A DNA stretch of 64,000 nt, taken from Henckelia pumila. Taxonomy: Eukaryota; Streptophyta; Magnoliopsida; Lamiales; Gesneriaceae. The position numbers were made by a program, and so were the translations under genes. Under the pieces are notes generated by a model, which saw only the letters and a list, made by a program, of their open reading frames with translations, did not search any database and was not told the DNA's origin. The stretch is taken from contig NC_133120.1 in assembly GCF_033568475.1 (NCBI RefSeq), positions 94,754,151 to 94,818,150 on the forward strand, given 5' to 3'. Shown here one piece after another: positions 48,804 to 63,045 of this stretch (its first letter is position 1; every line of letters begins with the position of its first letter).

Positions 48804-51800
48804 CTACAACAGCTTGATGGATCCACTCAATTCCCTTCGGACCAATTCCAGGATCTCAATAATCTGCAATAAAGCAACATATGACGTATAGCATCGGCTC
48901 TTATTCTGATAGCTCGCGGAAATAACTCAAAAACCACGGATGAATCACTTACCATGGAAGAAGGTATATCAAATAAATGCATGAACTACAATGACGCTGG
49001 AGGTAACTGAAAAATAAGACACTTAAAACTGATACCCAGCTTACCCCAGGATAATGCTTTAAAATTGGTGAATAATGATCCAGTGCAATATATATCTTCT
49101 CAAGTAATCTCAAGAGAGTGTCAACTTCATCTCCTAAAAGATCCACCTGAAACATAACACACAAAAATTCTTACAATCAGATAAGTGAGCCCACTAAACT
49201 CAGCCCCACTGATTGCCAACATGAAGAAAGGGAAAAAAATAGCAATACAAAATTTTTTAATATTATTATTAATTTCAATATGAACGTCTAGCTACCCGAA
49301 GTTTGCAATATTATTATTGATTTCAATATGAACTATTATTATTGATTTCAATATGAACATTCAGCAACCTAAGCCACAAACCTGTCATGCTAGACTTCGC
49401 ATGCTCAATCATTTGTCTTGTATTCACGTTGCCAACTTAAAATTAATAAGCATACAAAGCAGAGATATAGGTAAAATTCCTCAGAGATATTTTGGTCATT
49501 CAATGAAAGTTTTGCTGTCATCCAGGAGGCCATGAAGTGAAGAATATGGAAAAAGGATTCAAAAAAAGAACCGATTGTTTTTTGCCCAAATCATGTTTTT
49601 GGTATTGGTCAGAACAAAAAATTATTGTTCATACGAATAGATTTTGTCCCAGATAACACAGCACAATATAGCACATGCCTAAACTAAAAGGTTTATAATT
49701 TACTTTGCAGCTTACATATCGCTGACACAAATTGGTTATTCTCTCCAATTCTGCCGACTTTTTATTGACCTGAGCTATTTTGAATTCCATAATCAATAAT
49801 ATCTGCATGCTAAAAACAAATATTTACTCACAATCACTAACCATGCCATCCTAGCACACGGCTTAGACATCCATAAGCATAAAGTCAAGTCCTTACCTCA
49901 GCCTCAGCCTTCTGGAGATCAGCACATCTTCTCTCCAGGTTATATCTGTATTTCAGCCCTGATTTTCTAAATTCGTTGGCAATATCGATCAGAGATTTCA
50001 ACTGAGAACTCGCATCTTCCAGCCTACCAATCACAAAGTTGAGCCCAAAAACCATTAATACAACAAATCCTCAAAGTAGATGTCATCTTTCAGCCAGATA
50101 TTACAAACAAATATAGGAATTTGATTCTAATGGATGATGAGAATGCCAAAACCGTAGAAAAAATATGCTATGCTTGTGCAAGAGACAGTACTGAATTTCA
50201 ATTCATATCGATCTCCGATAGAAGCCTCAATAATCCTCAACCAACATCTGATACACTAAAATGACGTAGAGTAAGTATTATTTTGCCCAGGAAATGGACT
50301 TGGAACACAATTTTAAAAAAAGAACTTTTGCAAATTGATACTTAGAAAGCATTTTCGTGAAGGTTTTACAGAGTAAGCATTTAAATTCACAGCATTTTGT
50401 ACACGATACACTTTAGACGGCGCCTAACTATACTTGGTTGATTCAAAGAGTATAAATGTCACATCTGAAAATAGCAAGCAGAAAATTAGTCAAATATATA
50501 AGAAGGTAAACAGCAGCAAAACCTGATGACGAAGCCAAATATGTAAATTTTCTCGTCCTCTTAAAAACTATGAAACCCACAAACCATATGCTTAGCTTAT
50601 AAGACATTTAAGAATAAGATTTTCAATGTACCTTAAACTGTTCTTTTTTATCATCCCCAATATTCTGCATTCAAAATCGTCAAGCTTTTTGGACATTCCA
50701 TTTACGACAACAGTCGCAGCTTCTATTACCTTATTTTGTTTATCTCCACTAGCTTCCCTCAAAATTAACGTATCATGCCTTTCTTGAGCAAGAGCAAGTG
50801 CCGTGTTTCTCTTTTCTATAGCTTCTGTTAAGTATTTTTTTGTTTGGTCAAGCATTTGTGTCAGATTCTGTATTTCAGCTTTATCAAGATCAATCTCCTG
50901 CATTGCCTCCATAAGCTGAACCTTCGCACTGTTGCCAGCACTTACCAATATTTGCTGCTGATCTATATGTTCTTTTAGCTTCCTTATCTCTTGCGAGGCC
51001 ATCTCATACTGCTCCTTCTCTGTTGACAACAAAATCGATAAGTCTGTCGCTGACTTTTTCTTATGTTCTATTTCTTTGTCCAGATTTAGTATGCGGTCCT
51101 TCAATTTTTCCTTTTCCTCAACCTCCAATTTTAATTCACTTTCCATTTGAAGAACTTTTATTTGTAGAGAATTTCTAATTTCCTTCTCAGATGACAATTC
51201 TTGATACAAGTCTTTGAGTCTTTCCATGGCATCCTTAATAGCATCCTTGAATACCATTCCACTCAATTCTTGCAATATCAATGGTTCAATATCTGAATCA
51301 TCAATTTCACATCTACTTGAAGTTTCAGCAGGAACAGAAGCTTCAATGAGAAGATTATCATAAACTTTCCGTATTGCAGCAAGCTCCATAATAGAATCTT
51401 CAGAGTTGCTTCTAATATGTCCAATCAGCTCTTTCATGACACATTTATGTACCTCTTCGGTTAGCAAAGCTTCCACACATGAATCTTCCACTGATGACTT
51501 CAGACTTGCCACAAGCTTCAGCATATTTACCTCATTCGAAGATTGCTGCATCAATTTCCCAGCAATGTCTGCGACCTGCACTTCCAGGCACTTCAATTCA
51601 CTTTCCTTGTTAGCAAGGGTGTCCCTGAGCTGGAAATTATCAGCACGAAGGCTTTCAAGTTCACCTTTCAAGCTCACCACACTTTCAGCATTATTTATCA
51701 TTGCAGGAAACTCTTTATTTTCTGAAAGAAAGCAGTCTAATTTTGTAATTAGTTCGGGTATCTTTTTCCTAAGCACATCAAATTCCTCATCTTTCCGGTG

Positions 51801-53039
51801 GGTCACATATGATCTCCTTTCGTTAAGATAATCTCGCTTTAGACTAAAATATTCTTCAGTTCTCTGTTGTATAGCAGACTCATGATCCCTTCGTATCCCA
51901 GTGATGATGCCATTAAAATACTTCACCAAGTCTTCCTTAGACAGGTGCTTCAGTTGCTGAAAATCGTAGCTCTCATGGACGTTAACTTTAAATGCCTCAA
52001 GCTGTCCATTGCCTTCACTGAGAGATGTTGGCAGGCTGACATGATTGCCGAAGGCTTTGCGGTGCAAATGGTCCAAATCATAAGATCCGTGAGAAACTAA
52101 CCCTGTTTCTGTGATGGAGAGAGATTTCACAATTGCATCTAGCTGAATTCGTAAAGTAGATATCTCATTGAACTTTTCAAGATGGTTCCCATCGCGGTTT
52201 CCATAAAATTGAGCATGTTGTTCCCACAACTTCTCCTTGTACTCCTCGCGAAGACTTTTAATTACACTTTGCATCACTGTATCCTCTAGTTTCCCTAATA
52301 CCTCTTGCTCCTGCTGCCACTCATACAGAGATATCTTTGAGTACTGTAAAACATCATCCATCCGTACGAAAACGGTGTCCATGCTTGTCTTAAGCTGCTT
52401 CAAAATCTGATTGATATCCTGAGAGTTTTTACACTCCTTTTCCTGTAAAATCCCACCCAAACCCATCAACCCAGTACCCAAACCACTCTTCTTGATCGAA
52501 TTATATCCTCTAATACAACTAATCTCCTTCTCAATCTGCTTGAATTGCTCTTTTGCAGTGTTCCTGAGACCTTGTAAAGCCTCCCTCATTTTATCGTTCT
52601 TTGCACAAGCATCAATAGAACTTGATAGCTCCCCACAATCCCTGTTTAATCTTATATCTTCAAATGTGCTAGAATCCATGTCACGGGATTGCAGGCACTC
52701 CTTCAAATGGGCCACTTCTAGTTCTTTAGTTGCGACTCTTTCTGCAGCCTCTTGCTCCACTGCAGTCACCATCCCCTTAATAACAGAATCACTAACCATT
52801 CGTGAAATCATCAACCGGTCATGTATATCTTCCCAATACTCCTCCAAATCTTCCAGAACCTCATCTGCTAAATTCCCTTTTCCTGTTTCAAACCGACCTA
52901 AATCCGAAATCCCATTTCCATAGCTCTCCTGTTCAAACCCATTTTTCACATTTACTTGCTCCAACCCACCACCGTTTTCAGATGAAAGAATAAGATCCTC
53001 GTTTAAAACAAAATCTTTGAATACCTCTTGACTCTCCAT
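48804..53039 (-). CDS. WAP: WPP domain-associated protein, long coiled-coil (4 exons)
   Basis: Exons on minus are 53039-50632, 50023-49897, 49146-49045 and 48863-48804. All introns are GT-AG, phases agree, and the product is 898 aa. The protein is acidic at the N terminus ([21 protein letters not shown] near residue 70) and then mostly alpha-helical coiled coil. Heptad-like segments rich in Glu, Lys and Leu cover about 440-560 and 640-800. The small C-terminal exons carry [41 protein letters not shown] and a final LVRRELSG block. These blocks and the overall plan match plant WPP domain-associated proteins, known from tomato as a partner of the nuclear-envelope WPP protein MAF1. It probably serves as a structural scaffold, and no catalytic motif is visible. 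Its 5' leader is likely to continue past 53220. Confidence 0.85.
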
Positions 53040-54229
53040 AACACATATGTCTACCTACCTTTTAGTCAAAAAAAGTCAAATCCACTAAACTCATCCAGCT
53101 GAAACAAATGCAATAAATTCAAGCACCCACCAGCAACTCGGATATCACTAAATCACATGCAACAATCCCTAAGCTAAAGTAGAAGAAAAAAGGTGGAGCT
53201 GGAAAAAAAACTCACGATTTTGTGTAAATTTGCTTAATCTTTGGACCAGGAACTCTGAAAATTCACAAATTGACTGGTCAGATTAATTAAAGAACCCTTC
53301 ACAACATGTGATTGATACCCTTTCTTCAATTTCAAGTCTCCTTGGTCCTCCTACATGTTTTTCACTTGTTTGTATGATACTTGATATTATTCTAGGGTTT
53401 TTGGGAGAGGGGAAAACTGAAGAGAGTTGAATTGAGGCTAATAGATGAGCCAGTAGAAAGGTGGGAAAGAGCGGGAGTGAACTAATACATTGAGTTAAAA
53501 GAATAGGCCCGATTCGCTATAAATTTACGTAAAATGCCATCCTTCCGCTTCCACCCGTGCTATTTTTTAATGAGGGTATATTAGGACAATCAAGTGAAAC
53601 CGAAGCGGCGTATATATAATTTGTTGGTATTTGAGCGCAAAACGACGGCGGCGGCGATTCCTCTGCATTTTGCTACTTTTCACTTTTTACGGTAAAAAAA
53701 AATACTTTTGTTTCGTTGTAATTAAATTTATAACGCACAGTCAATTTGTTTTTTCGATTTTATAATTATGTCTAGCTAAATCTCTTTATCACTTCTTCGA
53801 ATTTTATTATATTATTATTATATGAAAGATATATTAATTGAGGTGATATTATTAAAGTATTTTTAAATATAACTCGATCTTTATGATTACACTTTAACGC
53901 TTTAGAGTGATATTTAATTAGCCGTGGAGGGAGATTTGTTGTATGTTTGGATATTCTAATAATGAAGATAATCATTTTTTTATTGATATACTCTATGTAG
54001 TAATATTTTCCTATTTCATTTTTTTTTCCTTTTTTATATTTTACTTAGCATGTTTCAGGACATTTAAATGTAATGAATATACGAACCACCGATGAATTTG
54101 GATAACTAATAACCAAGGCACATGTAATGTGTGTTATTGTCGTTTTTAGGTAGATAGATGGATGAATAAAGCTTTCGTATTTTTATATTAGCAAAATTAG
54201 AAAGAAGAAAAAAAAGGGACGAGGATAAA
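53040..54229. other. Promoter of the WPP-domain-associated gene and AT-rich spacer
   Basis: The first ~450 bp are leader and promoter of the gene on minus. The rest is an AT-rich spacer up to the retroelement. A GC-rich patch (GACGGCGGCGGCG near 53644) stands out but carries no frame. No gene was seen. Confidence 0.4.
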
Positions 54230-54403
54230 TGATGGGTATGAGTATATTTTTTAAATATACTTTTTATATATAAATTAATAGAGTGGTTCGATTTGCAAGA
54301 ATAATATTTTTAAAGGACTAATTCTTAATTTTGTAGTCCTGGGTGATTAAATTGCATTTTTTGAGCCTAGGAGGGTTAGTGTGCAATTTAGCTCATTTTT
54401 GCC

Positions 54404-54411
54404 TATAAATA
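54404..54411 (+). promoter_or_regulatory. TATA box in the 5' LTR of the Tat element
   Basis: TATAAATA lies about 325 bp before the LTR end, a plausible U3/R border. Confidence 0.5.
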
Positions 54412-54519
54412 GGAGTGAATCTCTTCATTTCAAGGTAAGTGACTTTTTAGCCTACAAAAGCTCTCTGCTCTCCTGTTTTGTGTGGAGGTGATCGCTGACT
54501 TGAGCGTCGGAGGGTTTTC

Positions 54520-54537
54520 GCCGGGTGACCACCCGGC
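54520..54537. repeat. Perfect 8-bp palindromic stem in the LTR leader
   Basis: GCCGGGTG and CACCCGGC flank a two-base spacer just downstream of the probable transcription start. It would form a strong small hairpin in the element's RNA. Confidence 0.6.
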
Positions 54538-54731
54538 GCCTCTAACGTGTGTTCGTGAATCAGGTGACAACCCAAAAGGAAGACGTGCGACTTCTTCAGG
54601 TGACCGAAGGAGTAGGAGATCAGGAGATCGTTCCCATCTGTAGGTGACCGAAGAAACAGGAGACCAGGAGGACGTACGACTTCCTATTTTATTTGCTGAA
54701 TAGGGACATAATTATTTCGCCCGTATCAGAT

Positions 54732-54749
54732 TGGCGCCGTCTGTGGGAA
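54732..54749 (+). promoter_or_regulatory. Primer-binding site of the Tat element
   Basis: TGGCGCCGTCTGTGGGAA follows the LTR end (CA at 54728) and has the TGGCGCCGT core shared by many plant Ty3/gypsy elements. The matching tRNA was not determined. Confidence 0.65.
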
Positions 54750-57700
54750 AGCCACCTATCCACTAGAGATGCAAACGCGATCACATGCCACTCGTAACAC
54801 TGAAGGTGGACGGGAGCTCCCGACTCCTAACCACCCGCCGCAAGAGGAGTTTCTGATCACCCCAAATGCCTTGAAATCCATGTTGGAGGAAGCTGCCTCG
54901 CGTGCAGTCGCGGAGGCCATGACACATTTTTTGGCAGCACAACAGCATAACTTGGAAAACAATCCAAATGTAAATGGTGAATTGCCTCCTCCTCAACACC
55001 AAGAAAGGAGACGCACACTAGAAGAAGAAGTTGGAACTAACAGGGTACCAAACCCCAGTGCAAGAAGGGAAACCATGCTCCATGAGGAGGAGGTAAATAG
55101 CCACGGGCCCGTGCGCCCCGGAATTCGGACTGAGGAGAGAGGAGAAAGTGCTCTAGCAATCTTACCGGCCCGGCATAGCCCATTCACTACTGCTATTTTA
55201 GCCGAGGTACTAACAGCTGGAGTGAAGATAGCAAGTCTGCCAGAGTACGATGGTTCAGGAGATCCTCAGGATCATCTCGATAGGTTTTATGCAAAAGCCG
55301 ATCTATATGACTTCAGTGATGCCGCATACTGCAAAATCTTCCGGACTACGCTGACTAATCGCGCACTGGCATGGTTCAATAAACTCCCAGCAGGAAGCAT
55401 TGCAAGCCTGGAACAACTTACTCAGCGTTTCCTTCATCAGTTCTCCATTAATCGAAAATACCCTAAGACTGCATCATACCTATTCTCGGTTGTGCAAAAA
55501 GAAGGAGAGAGCTTGAGAGAGTATGTGCAGCGTTTCACTCAGGCTGTTCACGAAGTCCCACATGTCAATCATGATATCTTGGCAGGAATTATGCAACAAA
55601 ACCTCCGTCATCGAAAGTTTAAAGAATCCATAGCAGGAAAAACCCCAAGCACCTTGGAAGAATTACTGGAAAGAGCCGAGAAGTATATACGCATTGAGGA
55701 GACTATTGAACCACGATATTTAGGGAAAAGAAAAAGGGAAGAAGAAAAACCAAGAGAAGGCCGAAAAGAAGAGAAACGAGGATTCCAAGGCCCTCGTCTT
55801 CAGCAGGTACCCCTAAATGCACGCTTGACTGATATATTGGTGGTTGCGGAAAAACAAGGCTTGCTGCAACCTCCGAGGCCAATGAAAGACAACCCAAAGC
55901 GACTGAAATCTGACAAGTATTGCCACTTTCACAAAGACAAAGGACATTCTACCGAAGACTGTTATAGTTTGAGAACAGAAATAGAGAAGCTAATCAAACG
56001 TGGCTATTTAAAAGACTTCGTGAGTAAGTCTCACCACCAACAACGAGACAACAAGACTTATGAAGACCGCCGAAACAGAGAACCCCCAAAGAATCATGAG
56101 AAGCAAGGAAAGCATAATGGAGATTTCCATGAGAACATGCCGATCGGAGGGGTTATCGTTGTTATAACCGGGGGACCAGCTTGCGGAGATTCAAATAGAG
56201 CAAGGAAGACTCTTCTGCGTAATGCTTCTAGGGGGAATCACTATCCTCACCCTAACCAAGCCCAAGTCGTGTGTGAAATATCGAAAATATCAAAAGAAAT
56301 GACATTCACTGAGTCAGATAGGGAATACCCTTTAGTTGAGCACAATGACGCATTGGTTGTCTCCGCTACAATATCCAACTTTTGGGTGAAAAAAATGCTG
56401 GTTGACTCTGGCAGTTCAGCAGATATCATTTTTCTTAATGCATTTGTTAAAATGGGGATAGACAATGCTCAGCTAACGCCCATCAGCACCCCTTTAGTTG
56501 GATTTTCTGGAGAAGTAGTGGAAGCACTAGGAGAGATCACACTTCCTCTCTCGCTAGGTTCGTATCCGAGAAGAGTTACAAAAATGGTAAAGTTCTTGGT
56601 AGTAAATGCATCCTCTGCATATAACGTGATACTGGGGCGCCCGAGTCTAAATGTTTTCCAAGCCATAGGATCAACCTATCATATGAAGTTGAAGTTCCCA
56701 ACGTCAGAAGGAGTTGGAGAGGCTATTGGTGATAGCAGGTTGGCTCGGGAGTGTCATGCTAACATCCTGCGAGACCCAGCCAATTGCAAGAAAAGGTCAA
56801 GGGTGGACTAGATATCAACTCAGAAGAAGAGACATCCACAGACAGATGAGCCCAAAAATGATAGAATACATACTATCGATAGTGAAGTCGAGGAAGTAAA
56901 ACACTTAGAGGCAACCGAAGTGCTAAAAAGAATAGAGGTAACTTCAGGAAGTCCCGGTAGAACTCTTAAGATTGGAACGGAGATGCCTGCTGAAGTAGAA
57001 CAGATGATAACAACATTCCTCAGGGAAAATGCAGATGTATTCGCCTGGGAAGGTGAACCCTTACCAGGAATACCTCATGAGTATGCCCTCCATCAACTTA
57101 ATGTGGACCCCAGGATGAAGCCAGTAAAGCAAAAGAAACGATCTTTTGGAGCAGAAAAGAACAAACATATTACGGTCGAAGTAGAAAAACTGGTGAAGAC
57201 CAAGTATATCAGGCCAGTCTCCTATCCCGAATGGCTAGCAAATGTGGTGCTTGTTCCCAAACCCGGAGGTAAGTGGCGTCTATGCATAGACTTCACCGAT
57301 TTAAACAAGGCTTGCCCCAAAGATCTCTTTCCCTTGCCACGAATCGACTTGTTGGTTGATTCCACCGCCGGATGTGAGTTGCTCAGTTTTTTGGATGCTT
57401 ACCAAGGGTATAATCAGATAGGTTTAGCTCCTGAAGATCAAGAAAAAGCAAGCTTCATTACTGATCAAGGTATCTATTGCTATGAAGTAATGCCTTTTGG
57501 ATTGAAAAATGCTGGGGCCACGTATCAAAGATTGGTAAACAAAATGTTCGAGAAATTGATCGGGCGGAGTATGGAGGTCTATATCGATGATATGTTGATA
57601 AAAAGCGTTATAGCTCTCAAGCATATGGAAGATATCAAAGAATGTTTTGAGATATTGAGGAAATACAAAATGAAGTTAAACCCCGAAAAATGTGCTTTTG

Positions 57701-60689
57701 GGGTTCGAGGAGGAAAATTCTTAGGATACATGGTTTCCCAGCGAGGAATAGAGGCGAACCCTGAGAAAATTAAAGCAATCCTAAGCATGGCGCCCCCCAA
57801 GAGCATAAAAGGGATGCAGGAGTTAACAGGAAGGATGGCCGCCTTGAACCGTTTTATTTCCAGATCGGCTGACAGAGGGTTGCCATTCTTCAAAGTCCTA
57901 AGGCAGGGAAAAGGTTTTCGTTGGACCGAAGAGTGTCAGCATGCTTTCGAAGATTTAAAAAAGTACTTAGCAGCATCACCATTGCTCGTGAAACCAAGAG
58001 ACGGAGATACCCTTTTACTCTACTTGGCAATATCGACTGAATCAATCAGCGCAGTTCTGACGGTGGACAGGGAACGAGAACATAAACCCGTGTACTACAT
58101 AAGCAAAGTATTGCAAGGCGCCGAGCTCCGATACACTAACATCGAGAAGTTGGCCTTAGCATTAGTAGTGGCAGGAAGAAAGCTGCGTCCCTACTTTTTA
58201 TCCCACCAGGTGATCGCACTAACAAATCACCCTTTGAAGAGAATATTATCCAGCCCAGAGACATCTGGAAGGATGACCAAATGGGCCGTCGAGCTAAGTG
58301 AGTATGGGATTGAATATCAGCCGCGCCCCGCCATTAAAGCACAAGTTCTAGCAGACTTCATAGTAGAAATGGAATCCAATGGCGCAGGAGTTTCAGCTCC
58401 CACTTGGGCAATCCACGTAGATGGATCCTCCACGTCTGGAGGGAGTGGAGCAGGAGTGTTAGTAGAAAGTCCACAGGGAGATCAGTTCCAGTACGCCATC
58501 AAATTTCAGTTTCCAACATCAAACAATGAAGCAGAATACGAAGCACTTATCATGGGAATAGAACTGGCTTTAGCGGCAGGGGCTGGAAAGCTGATCGCCT
58601 ATAGCGATTCACAACTCATAGTCAATCAAGTTCAAGGGAACTATGAAGCCAAAGAAGATAGTATGAAGGAGTACTTATCAAAAGTGAAGGACCTTCTTGT
58701 TCGTTTAGAGAATTTTGAAATCAAACAAATTCCTTGAACGGAAAATGAAATAGCAGATCAACTGGCCAAATTCGGCAGCTCCGCGACAGGAATTAGTAGC
58801 AGGACAATTACGTTCATCACATGTGATAGAAAGGGAATAGGAACTGGAAGTCTTAACATCCTGTGTGCAAATCAGGGCGAGCCAAGTTGGAAGGATGAAA
58901 TCATCAAGTACCTGTCAGAAGGAGAACGTCCCCCAGAGCAGGACAAAGCAAGAAAGCTTAGGGTAAGAGCCGCACGATTCACTTTAATAGACGGAGAACT
59001 GTACAAGAGGGGGTACTCTCAGCCATACTTGAAATGTCTTGCACCTGCTCAGGCAGACTACGTACTCAGGGAAATCCACGAAGGAATTTGTGGAAACCAT
59101 TTGGGAGGCAAAGCGTTGGCAGGAAAAGCACTCCGACAAGGATACTTTTGGCCTACGATGAGGCAAGATGCGCTCGAGCTAGTAAAACGATGTAGGCCGT
59201 GTCAAGAACATGCTAATATTCAGCATCTACCAGCAACACCGCTTCAACCACTCGAAAGCCCATTACCTTTTGCTCAATGGGGAGTGGACCTAGTAGGGCC
59301 TTTTCCTCTTGCTGCAGGGCAAAGAAAGTTTCTCATCGTAGCTGTCGACTACTTTACTAAATGGGTCGAAGCAGAGCCACTTGCGAAAATTTCTGAGAAA
59401 GAGGTGATTAATTTTCTATGGAAAAATATAGTTTGCCGATTCGGAATTCCGCGAGCACTAGTGTCTGACAACGACACTCAGTTTTCCGGTGCCAAGTTGA
59501 GGGAATGGTGCCTAGGACTGTCCATCCAACAATTCTTCACTTCCGTCGGGCATCCACAAGCCAACGGACAGACCGAAGTAACCAATCGAACTATCCTGCA
59601 ACATATCAAGACTCGAATTGGGGAGGCCAAGGGAAAATGGGTTGACGAACTACCCAGTGTCCTGTGGGCATACAGGACCACTCCGCGAAGCTCGACAGGA
59701 GAATCTCCGTTCAGCCTGGCCTATGGGGCCGAAGCCATTGCCCCTGCAGAAATCGGAGAAGAATCACTAAGGATAAAGCATTACAATGCAGAGGGAAACG
59801 AGCAGGATTTACGGGCATCTCTAGACCTTATTGAGGAGCTTAGAGAAGGAGCAGCAGTACGAGCCGCAAGGCACAGAGCACGGATGTCAAGGGCATATAA
59901 CCACCGAGTAAAACAACGAGCTTTCCAGGTGGGAGACCTGGTAATGAGAAGAGCAGATGTCCTACACCCCGTAGGAAAGCTGGATCCAAAGTGGGAAGGA
60001 CCATATAAAGTAATCAAAATCGCCCGAGAAGGAGCTTATCGCCTTCAGCATTCGAACGGGAAGGTGTTGCCTAGAACATGGAATGTGGCAAACTTAAAGA
60101 AATATTTTCAGTAACTCATAGCTGCTTTTTCTTTTTGGCTAAGCAACAAGAGTAGTAGTTCCGTAGTTGTAATACATTTTCGTATAAATAAAAGTTTTTG
60201 TAAAAGCATCGCATCATGCTTTCTCACAAAACTACATGAGCAAATCACGCATGTTTATTCACTTAAAGAATTTTTAATCGTCACTAAACCCTGGTCGTCA
60301 AAAAATAGGTCACCTAAAGCATAAGAGGCCTGGCCAGCCCAGCTAAGGTACTTTGACACTGTAAGAGGTCAAGACGAATAGGAAGCCCCCACCACCCATG
60401 AGGTAGGTGTACGCTTTTCCAAGAGACACGACAAACCTTGGGAACCTGATCAATTCCCAAGTACTAGCGAGAGTATAACAATAAGGAAATATTTCGAAGC
60501 AAGCATAGAATAAACCAAGATATATAGCAAAGTATAACTAAAACCAGCTCCAAAAAACAGACACAGAGTATAAAAACATAGGAATATCGCTCTCGCAGGA
60601 GCTGGAAAGAGACTATAATAGAAATTTCAAAAAAAAAAAAAAAAACGCAAAATCGTTTAAAGGACAACTCTCTACGCATGAAATAAATA

Positions 60690-62905
60690 TCATGGAACAC
60701 CAGGAGCATCATCTCCCTGGAGGGAGTTCAAAGCCTCTATAATCTCGAAGTCACCAAAATCATCAAGGGGCGCAGCTACCCTCGGCATATCAGTCGGTCC
60801 CATGTCCGGATCCGGAAAACCAGCGCCAATCATCTTGACCACACTCTCCGAAACATGCTGCTCGCGAAGAATTCGGCGGCTCTCAAGTATCAACTCATCA
60901 TGAATCGCATAGGCACGCCGAAAAACTTCCTCCTCAAAAGCAGCGGAGGCGCAAAACGATTCAACAGCCCTCTCCTCCAAACTCCTCTGCAACTGCAACC
61001 CCGGAGGGGAGGACAAAAACCCAGCTCCAGTCTGTACCTCAGTATAGTGCCTCTCATAAAGAGCACTAAGCTCAGAACGAAGAGTCTCCCCCTCCTTTTC
61101 CTTCACGCCAAGCTTTTCCGGCCACTGACGGAGTTCTTCCTTAATGCTAGCATTCTCCCCTCCCAAACGGAGAATCTCCTCCTTCGCCCTAACCTCCGAA
61201 GCTTCAAGGAGAACAACATCCTCCTTCAGTTTGGCCAACTCCTTCAGAATCTTAGCCTCGTCAGCCCGAGCCTTGTCTTCTCGAGCCTCCAGAGCTCGTA
61301 CAGCGGACAAAATCTGAAGCCAATAGAGAAAAACAAATAAGAACCTTATTGATAATATCAAGATAAGAAAAATAAACTCTTCAAGAATACCTGACAAGAG
61401 CCAAGGGCAATAGAGTGGTGTAGGATCGAAGAGGATCGAGGTATCAAATGGTTCAAATCATGATCCCCTACTACCTTGGCCCCCCGCCTAAGGCCAATCT
61501 CAAAATCACTAGAGTCCCAGAAGGACTCTGCACCATCCCTATTCACCCCGTCAAGAAGCAAGGGGTGTGATCTCGCTTTCCTCACCGAAGAGGATGAAGC
61601 CTCCCGAAGTTTCTTCGCAGGATCAGCAGGAAGGACTTCACCCCCTTTTTTACCCTCCTCCATCGGCCTCTTGCCCGCCCCCCTCCGGTGCTCAATAGCA
61701 CCAGCACCCGAAGATCTCTCATCAGGCAAGGAAGGGATACTATGGCCCTGGCGTCCCCGTGGTACCACGCCTCGGCTCTCTCCAGCACGGGGGACTGACG
61801 CAGTAACACGATCAGATGCATCTCTCCCATTCCCCTTGTGCTTCGGCCCACTCCAAGGAAGAGGGCGGCCGGAGGTATTCTCCCGATGACGGAGCTTACT
61901 CAAGTCAATCTGGTTACCTGTAAGGGAGATTGCATAAGTATAAAAAAAAATGTTCAGAGCCAAACGAATATAAGTAGTAAATACAACAAGTAAATGATTA
62001 CACACGCAAAAGACCTAAATAGTACCAGTACTAACTAAACACCGAGGGTCAAAATTTTCGTTAAAGAGCCCCAGAGACCGACACTGTGATTGAAGCTCAA
62101 GAATAGATCCTTTGTCCTTGATTATAGTAAGCCCAGAGCTCCAATCCACGGGCACCCCCCACCCGCAATCTTTAGCATAAAAGAAATTTGACTTCCAAGC
62201 ACCTCGGTGAGATCGAAGTTTACGTAAGAACCTACACTTCGGACGGGGCTGGAAATATATATCAGAGTTCGGTTTCGTGGGACGAGCTGAAAAAAGTGCA
62301 TGAAATAAATCCAGGCTTGGATCCAATTCAAAAGCACCCATTTGATGTCGAAATCCGAAAAAATACAGAAGGGCATTAGGAGTCAACTGACTGAGACTAA
62401 CACCTAAGCTTTTTATTAACCCTATCAGGATAGGGCATGGAGGAATTGAGAAACCGCTGTTTAGGTGTTCAACATAAACTGTGAAAAAACCAGCAGGCGG
62501 AGAGTGACGAGAGTCACCAGGGCACGGAACTATAATGTCGCAGGATCTGGGTATTCCTTTGCAGCGGCACACGTAAGAAACGCTTTCACGAGACAAAGGA
62601 TGGGACACCATCTCACCAGGAATCCCATCACTGTCTGACTCACTAGAAGAACCAAGGTCGGGCTCAAGATTAAAATCGATAGGCTTTGGGCTCTGTAATG
62701 ATGCCGACGCAACGTCAAGTGTGACAGAATTACTCAAATTGACGATACCTACACCTGAGCTGGGACTATAAGCCGGCAATTCAGTTTCAGAGTATCGCTC
62801 AGAATCAGGGCTATGATTGGACTCAGTCTGGGATTCACGTAGAGACATTAATAAGGAATATTCTTTCCCTCTGCCGCATCCTACGTAATTTTGCGAGGAT
62901 CTCAC
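60690..62905 (-). mobile_element. Antisense ORF block of the Tat element (Transposase_28-type, putative gypsy-type protein)
   Basis: Read on minus, opposite to gag-pol, this block has three open stretches separated by short splice-like gaps. The first part (62905-62015) carries PAGFFTVYVEHLNSGF, a SQLTPNALLYFFGF segment and a WKSNFFYAKD segment. That pattern is typical of the Pfam family called putative gypsy type transposon (Transposase_28). The middle part is basic and disordered. The last part (about 61330-60690) is coiled coil (long Glu/Lys/Leu heptads) followed by an acidic tail. Antisense ORFs between pol and the 3' LTR are documented for Tat elements; their function is unknown. Confidence 0.7.
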
Positions 62906-63045
62906 GAATTAAATTTTGTATATTTAAGATTCTTCTTTGAAGATATTCCTCAAAAATGATTAATGCATAAACATGAAACATATATACATAAACAAATATA
63001 CAGTCAATAATATATAACACATAAATACGGTAACAACAACCAAGG

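Noticed and set aside
61476-61889. Plus-strand frames opposite the Tat antisense ORF
   Set aside because: They are the complement of the minus-strand protein region and show no motif.
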